Assembly: GCA_009731375.1 (NCBI GenBank) | Contig: BJOX01000073.1 | Span: 863,569 to 887,285, forward strand | DNA length: 23,717 nucleotides | From: Paulinella micropora | Taxonomy: Eukaryota > Cercozoa > Imbricatea > Euglyphida | Direction of reading: 5' to 3' | Shown here: positions 16,699 through 23,717 of the stretch, piece by piece | Position numbering within the stretch: the first letter of the stretch is position 1 | How the letters are laid out: every line of letters starts with the position of its first letter | Position numbers and translations under genes: made by a program | The notes under the pieces: generated by a model | Seen by the model: the letters and a program-made list of their open reading frames with translations, nothing else | Databases searched by the model: none | Told to the model about the DNA's origin: nothing

Positions 16699-17308
16699 TA
16701 TGTATGTATGTATGTATGTATTTATGTATGTATAAATGTATGTATATATGTATATATGTATGTATGCATGCATGCATGCATGTATGTATGTATGTATGTA
16801 TGTATGTATGTATGTATGTATGTATTTATGTATGTATGTATGTATGTATGTATGTACGTATGTACGTACGTAGTACGTACGTATGTACGTATGTATGTAC
16901 GCATGTATGTATGCATGTATGCATGCATGTATGTATGCATGTATGTATGCATGTATGTATGCATGTATGTATGTATGTATGTATGTATGCATGTTTGTAT
17001 GTATGTATGTATGTATGTGTATGTGCATGTGTATGTATGTATGTATGTATGTATGTATGTATGTATGTATGTATGTATGTATGTATGCAGTATGTATGCA
17101 TGCATTCATGCATGTATGTATGTATGTATGTATGTATGTATGTATGTATGTATGTATGTATGTATGTACGTGTATGTAAGTATGTATGTATGTCTGTATG
17201 TATGTATGTATGTATGTATGTATGTTATGTATGTATGTATGTATGTATGTATGTATGTATGTATGTATGTATGTCAGTATGTCAGTATGTATGTATGTAT
17301 GTATGTAC

Positions 17309-17339
<31 letters not shown>

Positions 17340-17728
17340 TGTATGTATGTATTGTATGTATGTATTTATGTATGTATGTATTTATGTATGTATGTATGTA
17401 TGTATGTATGTATGTATGTATGTGTGTATGTATGTATACGTATGTATGGTATGTATGTATGTATGTATGTATGTATGTACGTAACTTATGTATGTATGTA
17501 TGTATGTATGTATGTATGTATGTATGTATGTATGTATGTTGTATGTATGCATGTATGTATGTATGTATGTATGTATGTATGTATGTATGTATGTCTACGT
17601 ATGTATGTATGTCTATGTATGTATGTATGTATGTACATGTGTATGTATGTATGTATGTATGTATGTATGTATGTATGTATGTATGTACGTACGTACGTAC
17701 GTACGTACGTACGCATGTACGTATGTAC

Positions 17729-17772
<44 letters not shown>

Positions 17773-17773
17773 C

Positions 17774-17804
<31 letters not shown>

Positions 17805-17826
17805 TGCATGTATGTACATATGACTC

Positions 17827-17857
<31 letters not shown>

Positions 17858-18015
17858 TGTATGTATGTATGTATGTATGTATGTATGTATGTATGCATGT
17901 ACATATGTATGCATGTATGTATGTATGTATGTATGTATGTATGTATGTATGTATGTATGTAGGTAGGTAGGTAGGTATGTGGGTATGTATGTAATTTATG
18001 TATGTATGTGTGGAC
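16699..18015. repeat. 1.3-kb (GTAT)n array with variants
   Basis: Almost pure GTAT with scattered GCAT, GTAC, GTTT units and a few frame-breaking indels. Because no stop is formed in pure GTAT or CATA, very long ORFs appear on both strands (MYVCMYVC, HTYIHTYI); none is a gene. Confidence 0.98.
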
Positions 18016-18548
18016 ATGCATAAGTATGTTGCCTGCTCGCGTGCATTTGTGTATGAACAACCGGGTAGTATATGTTTATGAAAGATCAAATGCAAAACAT
18101 AAACATACAAGAGTACTTATAAGACCCACGTCTCCCATCACAAGCTTAACTACCAGAAAACAACCTTAGTCCAATATTCCCAGGAATATGACTCGCGCAT
18201 TCCCCTCCAGGAAACTGCTGTTGCTCAGGACGTTCACTTTTTTGTTTGTGGCCGTGGGAAGATGATTTAGGTCGGAAGTCAGACTGATACCAAAGTCTTC
18301 TTTAGTTTTTCCTTTCAATCTATGATGCCTCGGCCGGGTCATGAAGTGGACTCTTCACTGAACGCAGGCGCTTCGCAGGATGGTGTTTCGCACCTACTTC
18401 CACCCGATTGTTACCACAGAAACATACAAATCTGATCCAGGTAAAACCCACGTTCAAGAGAAAACTTTATTGACAAAGTAATTATAAAAATTGATGAAAT
18501 CGAGATTCAACGATTTAAGGAGAAGAGGAGAGTATGTGAGGAGAAAAT
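18016..18548. other. Unique sequence, no gene seen
   Basis: About 530 bp of non-repetitive DNA with no long ORF or clear exon; it ends at the pyrimidine repeat. Confidence 0.4.
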
Positions 18549-18950
18549 GTCTTCTTCTTCTTCTTCTTCTTCTTCTTTCTCCTTCTTTCCTCCTCCTCCT
18601 CCTTCTCCTCCTCCTCCTCCTGATCCTCCTCCTCTTCCTCCTCCTCCTCCTTCTTCTTCTTCTTCTTCTTCTTCTTCTTCTTCTTCTTCTTCTTCTTCTT
18701 CTTCTTCTTCTTCTTCTTCTTCTTCTTCTTCTTCTTCTTCTTCTTCTTCTTCTTCTTCTTCTTCTTCTCCTCCTCCTCCTCCTCCTCCTCCTCCTGCTCC
18801 TCCTGCTCCTGCTCCTCCTGCTCCTGCTCCTCCTGCTCCTCCTGCTCCTCCTCTACCTCCTGTTGCTGCTGCTCCTCCTGCTCCTCCTCCACCTCCTGTT
18901 GTTGTTGCTGCTGCTGCTGCTCCTCCTCCTCCTCCTCCTCCTCCTCCTCA
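18549..18950. repeat. (TTC)n/(TCC)n/(TGC)n trinucleotide array
   Basis: About 400 bp of pyrimidine-rich triplets, giving false poly-Ser, poly-Pro, poly-Leu and, on the minus strand, poly-Lys/Glu ORFs. It directly precedes a CAG splice-acceptor-like site at 18951-18953 and could serve as its polypyrimidine tract. Confidence 0.95.
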
Positions 18951-18953
18951 CAG

Positions 18954-19029
18954 ATGCATATACTCTATGTTCACTTATGCAGAGCAGTTGGGATGGCCAC
19001 CGTACCCGACACTCTTCCTCTCCAACAGG
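18954..19029 (+). CDS. Candidate host exon (76 nt)
   Basis: CCTCCTCCTCACAG|A at the left and AACAGG|GTCAGT at the right are good splice sites. The frame between them encodes CIYSMFTYAEQLGWPPYPTL then FLSNR, which is protein-like and unlike the surrounding repeats. It ends in phase 0, compatible with the candidate exon at 21084. I do not recognise the protein. Confidence 0.3.
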
Positions 19030-19049
19030 GTCAGTCGAGGATGCATAGT

Positions 19050-19432
19050 GTATGTATGTATGTATGTATGTATGTATGTAGTATGTATGTGTGTATGTAT
19101 GTATGTATGTATGTGTATGTATGTATGTGTATGTATGTATGTATGTATGTTAACATACATACATACATAACTACATGCGTACGTACGTACCTACATACAT
19201 ACATGCATGCATGCATGCATGCATGCGTATATGTATGTATGTATGTATGTATGTGTGTATGTATGTATGTATGTATGTATGTACGTACGTACGTACGTAC
19301 GTACGTATGTGTGTATGTATGTATGTATGTATGTATGTATTTATGCGTGTACGTATGTACGTATGTATGCATGTATGTATGTATGTATGTATGTATGTAT
19401 GTATGTATGTATGTGTGTGTGTATGTGTGTAT
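19050..19432. repeat. (GTAT)n and short (CATA)n arrays
   Basis: GTAT to 19149, inverted CATA/CATG to about 19226, then GTAT, GTAC and GTGT variants to 19432. Confidence 0.95.
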
Positions 19433-19459
19433 CTGGGTCAACGTTCCGTGGCAGCTTCC

Positions 19460-19488
19460 TGAAGACTTGCAGTCATTTGCCTCACCTA
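19460..19488 (-). repeat. Inverted partial copy of the 20295 minisatellite
   Basis: On the minus strand GGTGAGGCAAATGACTGCAA matches GGTGATGCAAATGAGTGCAA of the minisatellite units. Confidence 0.6.
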
Positions 19489-19648
19489 TGTATGCGTTTG
19501 TACTTATGTATGTATGTGTATGTATTGCTGCTGCTGTTGATGCTGCTGCTGCTGCTGCTTGCGTCAAGACCTTGGTTAGCGTCCAGTCCTCTTGCTCCAG
19601 CACCTTTGATAGAGAAAAACAACAATAACAACAAAGTAGGTAGGTAGG

Positions 19649-19686
<38 letters not shown>

Positions 19687-19810
19687 TAGATAGATAGATA
19701 GATAGACAGATAGAATGCATGTAGCTTGCCTGTTTCATATGTTTTATCTGCCTGTGTAGCCGCGTCCTTTTTGCAGCAAATGCACGAGCTCCTGATGATA
19801 TATATATATG

Positions 19811-19851
<41 letters not shown>

Positions 19852-19894
19852 TTATAGTTATGTATGTATGTATGTATGTATGTATGTATGTATG

Positions 19895-19926
<32 letters not shown>

Positions 19927-20201
19927 TGTCTGTATGTATGTATGTATGTATGTATGTATATGTGCACCGGAGGAGGAGGTCGGAGTTTGCATCACATAAC
20001 ATACCATACATACATAACATACATAACATACATAACATACATAACATACATAACATACATAACATACATAACATACCCTTAGAGTAGGAAGTGGGAGTTT
20101 GTGCTGGACTGTGCTCGGAGTCTGATGAACTGACATCCGTACATACATACATACATACATACATACATACACACATACATACATACATACACACAGACAG
20201 T

Positions 20202-20233
<32 letters not shown>

Positions 20234-20294
20234 CATACATACATACAAAAATACGTACATACATACATGCATGCATACGTACACACATATACAC
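19489..20294. repeat. Mixed simple repeats
   Basis: (TGC)n near 19528-19560; (GATA)n 19640-19712; (TA)n then (GA)n 19799-19850; (GTAT)n 19856-19960; a nonamer array (CATACATAA)n about 19996-20078; (CATA)n 20139-20285. The unique pockets between (19560-19620, 19713-19798, 20079-20138) hold no supported gene. Confidence 0.9.
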
Positions 20295-20500
20295 GCACCC
20301 AGTGTTGATGGTGGCCTCGGAGGGTGATTGAAATAAGTGCAAGACACACATACATACATACACACATGCATACGCACCTAGCATTGATGGTGGCCACGGA
20401 GGGTGATGCAAATGAGTGCAAGACATACACAAACATAGACACGCACCTAGTCTCAGTGGTGGCTGTGGAGGGTGATGCAAACGAATGCAAGTCTTGAGCC
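20295..20500 (+). repeat. Three-copy minisatellite (69-79 bp unit)
   Basis: Units begin at 20295, 20374 and 20443 with GCACC(C/T)AG; the core reads GATGGTGGCC then CGGAGGGTGATG and AGTGCAAGAC. Each unit ends in CA-rich microsatellite. Confidence 0.75.
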
Positions 20501-20520
20501 AGCTGCAATGCTGGACAACA

Positions 20521-21083
<563 letters not shown>

Positions 21084-21143
21084 GATGGACGTTGGGTACG
21101 CACGTCAAAAGAGTCACAGGCTTTCTCTGCGGGCGCCCAACAG
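21084..21143 (+). CDS. Candidate host exon (60 nt)
   Basis: GATGATGCAG|GAT on the left and CAACAG|GTAACG on the right are strong splice-like borders. The 20 codons between read DGRWVRTSKESQAFSAGAQQ in phase 0, compatible with the candidate exon starting at 21340. Product not recognised. Confidence 0.3.
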
Positions 21144-21146
21144 GTA

Positions 21147-21151
21147 ACGAG

Positions 21152-21206
<55 letters not shown>
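21147..21206. repeat. (GATA)n
   Basis: Starts immediately after the donor-like site of the preceding candidate exon. Confidence 0.95.
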
Positions 21207-21208
<2 letters not shown>

Positions 21209-21255
21209 CATCAATTCATCTATCCATCCATGCGTCCATCCGTCTATCAAGGTTC

Positions 21256-21395
21256 GTGTTCTCTCTGTGTGTGCTGTGGCAGGACATGAGGAGCTGGCAG
21301 CAGGGGGGCTCAGTGTTCTCTCTGTGTGTGCTGTGGCAGGACATGAGGAGCTGGCAGCAGGGGGCTCCGAAGCGCGCCTGGCAACTCAAGGCCAC
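21256..21395 (+). repeat. 57-bp tandem duplication carrying a splice acceptor and exon start
   Basis: GTGTTCTCTCTGTGTGTGCT...GGCAG|GACATGAGGAGCTGGCAGCAG occurs at 21256-21312 and 21313-21366. The second copy continues into protein-like sequence (DMRSWQQGAPKRAWQLKAT) before (TATC)n begins at about 21396, so the exon is cut short or misassembled there. Confidence 0.7.
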
Positions 21396-21470
<75 letters not shown>

Positions 21471-21513
21471 ATCTATCTTATCTATCTTATCTATCTTATC
21501 TATCTTATCTATC

Positions 21514-21545
<32 letters not shown>

Positions 21546-21582
21546 ATATTTATTTATCTATCTATATATTTATTTATCTATC

Positions 21583-21653
<71 letters not shown>

Positions 21654-21655
21654 GT
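21396..21655. repeat. (TATC)n with TTATC and TATTTA variants
   Basis: Target-like array directly 5' of retroelement copy 1. Confidence 0.98.
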
Positions 21656-21711
21656 AACACATCGAGAGCCATAACAAACGCTCCCCTATAGACCAAAATG
21701 AATCAAAGTCT

Positions 21712-22233
21712 ATGTTTGTGAAAGAGGGCGAGCAGAAGCCTAAGGGGCAGTCATTTCATCGTCCATCTCTGCTCGACACCGCAAACGATTGGCAACTCCA
21801 AACCCAATACACCGGTTCTGAGAAAGCCTTTCCTGTCCACATCTGTGTCACTGACCTCCGCCCCGATATTGTTGTCTGGTCATTGTCTACCAAGAAGTGT
21901 ATACTGATCGAACTCACGTGCCCGGTCGAGGAAAACATCCTTGACGCACGAGCCTACAAGACCAGCCGATACAATGGGCTCAAATCTCAAATCGAGGACA
22001 ACGGATGGACCTGCCACCTTCGACCAATCGAATGCGGGGCTCGCGGCATGGTATCGTTCTCTGTTCATCGATGTTTCCGCGCCTTGGGTTTTTCCCATCC
22101 CCAATCCAAATCCCTTTGCTTCAAGCTATCGTCCTGCGTAGCTCGTTGCTCTTTCGCGATTTATCGCTCCTGTGCAGTCAAAAATTGGACTAATCTTCCT
22201 CTAGTCCGTATCGGTGACTGCATTCCGTCATAG
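21712..22233 (+). CDS. Restriction-like endonuclease domain of an R2/R4-type retrotransposon (C-terminal part)
   Basis: Frame is open from 21658 (HIESHNKRSPIDQNESKS before the first Met at 21712) to TAG 22231-22233. Motif: Asp52 in TDLRPDIVV, then Glu67 in ILIELTCPVEENI, then Lys83 and Tyr87 in YKTSRYNGL. This is the PD-(D/E)XK-type layout of the restriction-like endonuclease at the C-terminus of R2/R4/NeSL-type elements, which nicks the target DNA and starts reverse transcription. Reverse transcriptase is absent through 5' truncation. Because an element inserts 5'-truncated, the first Met has no meaning as a start. After about residue 125 the protein ends in FKLSSCVARCSFAIYRSCAV, without a known motif. 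Confidence 0.8.
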   Translation: MFVKEGEQKPKGQSFHRPSLLDTANDWQLQTQYTGSEKAFPVHICVTDLRPDIVVWSLSTKKCILIELTCPVEENILDARAYKTSRYNGLKSQIEDNGWTCHLRPIECGARGMVSFSVHRCFRALGFSHPQSKSLCFKLSSCVARCSFAIYRSCAVKNWTNLPLVRIGDCIPS

Positions 22234-22552
22234 CCGTCCAGTGTTGCATAGCCCGGGCTAGGTCCCTTCGGGGGTTTAGGCCTCATACAATGTCATCATT
22301 GTAGCTTGCGCAAGCTTACGGTGCTCAAAACACTTGGACTAACGGCTTCCTTTTCTTTCCCTTCTTCCTTATCCTCCCCACTCTCCATTCCTAGATTGCC
22401 TTTTTTTTCAACCTCCTCTTCTTTTTTCCAGAACACAGTCTACCCGTGATTCCCATCCCGGACACATGCACAGTACACAAATTACTGTTTGATGTGAAAC
22501 TGCGTTCCTTTGCAAGGACTACATTCCTTTGCGACATCTCATCTATCTATCT
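22234..22552 (+). other. 3' UTR of the retrotransposon
   Basis: Contains a GC hairpin-like stretch (AGCCCGGGCTAGG...CCTTCGGGGG, 22249-22275), a C/T-rich block 22340-22432, and the end ATCTCATCTATC. No ORF. Confidence 0.6.
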
Positions 22553-23253
22553 NNNNNNNNNNNNNNNNNNNNNNNNNNNNNNNNNNNNNNNNNNNNNNNN
22601 NNNNNNNNNNNNNNNNNNNNNNNNNNNNNNNNNNNNNNNNNNNNNNNNNNNNNNNNNNNNNNNNNNNNNNNNNNNNNNNNNNNNNNNNNNNNNNNNNNNN
22701 NNNNNNNNNNNNNNNNNNNNNNNNNNNNNNNNNNNNNNNNNNNNNNNNNNNNNNNNNNNNNNNNNNNNNNNNNNNNNNNNNNNNNNNNNNNNNNNNNNNN
22801 NNNNNNNNNNNNNNNNNNNNNNNNNNNNNNNNNNNNNNNNNNNNNNNNNNNNNNNNNNNNNNNNNNNNNNNNNNNNNNNNNNNNNNNNNNNNNNNNNNNN
22901 NNNNNNNNNNNNNNNNNNNNNNNNNNNNNNNNNNNNNNNNNNNNNNNNNNNNNNNNNNNNNNNNNNNNNNNNNNNNNNNNNNNNNNNNNNNNNNNNNNNN
23001 NNNNNNNNNNNNNNNNNNNNNNNNNNNNNNNNNNNNNNNNNNNNNNNNNNNNNNNNNNNNNNNNNNNNNNNNNNNNNNNNNNNNNNNNNNNNNNNNNNNN
23101 NNNNNNNNNNNNNNNNNNNNNNNNNNNNNNNNNNNNNNNNNNNNNNNNNNNNNNNNNNNNNNNNNNNNNNNNNNNNNNNNNNNNNNNNNNNNNNNNNNNN
23201 NNNNNNNNNNNNNNNNNNNNNNNNNNNNNNNNNNNNNNNNNNNNNNNNNNNNN
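22553..23253. other. Assembly gap (701 N)
   Basis: Gap lies inside the TATC array; the flanks on both sides are TATC repeats, so it is probably an unassembled array. Confidence 1.
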
Positions 23254-23293
23254 CATCGTATCTATCTTATCTATCTTATCTATCTTATCTATC

Positions 23294-23339
<46 letters not shown>
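23254..23339. repeat. (TATC)n with TTATC units
   Basis: Array flush against retroelement copy 2. Confidence 0.95.
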
Positions 23340-23717
23340 CGGGAATCATTCCCAACAACAAGTGTGCCCTCTGTTCTGGTCAAGCACATCTATGCCACAT
23401 CCTCTCCGGTTGCCATGTTGCCCTCAAACAAGGCCGCTATACCTGGCGTCATGACTCTGTGCTGCACTATTGAAGCTCCCCTTCAAAAACACATCGAGAG
23501 CCATAACAAACGCTCCCCTATAGACCAAAATGAATCAAAGTCTATGTTTGTGAAAGAGGGCGAGCAGAAGCCTAAGGGACAGTCATTTCATCGACCATCC
23601 CTGCTTGACACTGCAAACGATTGGCAACTCCAAACCCAATACACCGGTTCTGAGCAAGCCTTTCCTGTCCACATTTGTGTCACTGACCTCCGCCCCGATA
23701 TCGTTGTCTGGTCACTG
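23340..23717 (+). mobile_element. Non-LTR retrotransposon copy 2, running off the window
   Basis: Begins out of (TATC)n about 150 bp further 5' than copy 1. It encodes a knuckle CALCSGQAHLCHILSGC (CX2CX7HX4C), then GRYTWRHDSVL, the typical CCHC plus linker before the restriction-like endonuclease in R2/R4-type elements. A stop after HDSVLHY (23471-23473) ends that frame, while the continuation (IEAPLQKHIESHN) is in another frame, so this copy carries a frameshift. From 23487 it parallels copy 1 with a few substitutions up to RPDIVVWSL at the edge. Confidence 0.75.

Larger units (their letters stand above)
21656..22552 (+). mobile_element. Non-LTR retrotransposon, 5'-truncated copy 1 with 3' UTR
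   Basis: Starts abruptly from (TATC)n at AACACATCGAGAGCC. It carries the endonuclease-domain ORF to 22233 and a pyrimidine-rich 3' UTR, and ends GACATCTCATC into (TATC)n at 22536-22552. The same 5' sequence recurs internally in copy 2 at 23487. Confidence 0.8.

Noticed and set aside
16399-18110. Very long ORFs on both strands (MYVC and HTYI repeats)
   Set aside because: Pure GTAT/CATA repeats contain no stop codons, so these arise from the microsatellite itself.
18491-19170. Poly-Leu, poly-Ser/Pro and poly-Lys/Glu ORFs
   Set aside because: Translation of the TTC/TCC array; no non-repeat protein sequence of length.

Overview
The window reads as a draft eukaryotic genome scaffold, probably from an animal. 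It has four N-gaps, long di-, tri- and tetranucleotide repeats, non-LTR retrotransposon fragments, and two spliced exons that look like the end of a fatty-acid-binding-protein (FABP) gene. Into or onto this host DNA are joined two blocks with quite different base composition, both of which look viral. I cannot name the host species.

Layout. (1) 1-~5400 is extremely GC-rich, compact and without visible introns. It holds a minus-strand partial ORF at the left edge, an N-gap, the 3' end of a plus-strand gene with hairpin and ATTAAA signal, and a converging minus-strand ORF of about 1190 codons with long poly-serine and Arg/Ser-rich tracts. The style is that of a GC-rich large DNA virus (herpesvirus-like in manner), but I recognise no family. 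(2) At about 5405 composition changes abruptly to AT-rich, with no gap, and the change truncates a gene on each side. From ~5405 to 10480 lies part of a Polinton / polinton-like virus (PLV) type element. Its minus-strand morphogenesis genes are a small basic GG-rich core-like protein, a long coiled-coil protein, an Ulp1/adenain-type cysteine protease and a minor-capsid/penton-like protein. Recurrent palindromic intergenic cassettes separate them. Small basic proteins and a 408-bp near-perfect palindrome close the right end. Major capsid protein, packaging ATPase, polymerase and integrase are not in the window, and several genes are broken. (3) 10480-13700 is host DNA: the last two FABP exons, separated by a 2.5-kb intron filled with microsatellites and two near-identical retroelement 3' ends. 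(4) 13700-16130 is non-coding. (5) 16178-16534 (minus) is a candidate 118-aa multi-pass membrane protein. (6) 16570-21650 is dominated by simple repeats, with a few candidate host exons. (7) 21656 to the end holds two 5'-truncated copies of a non-LTR retrotransposon with a CCHC knuckle and restriction-like endonuclease (R2/R4-type organisation), both embedded in (TATC)n.

How the parts work together: the PLV-like cluster is a coherent virion-morphogenesis module. The protease would mature core and capsid proteins, and the core-like protein carries a site resembling the adenovirus protease consensus. The GC-rich block may be an unrelated virus fused to it, or an assembly chimera; the sequence alone cannot decide. 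The retroelements appear to use the (TATC)n arrays as landing sites.
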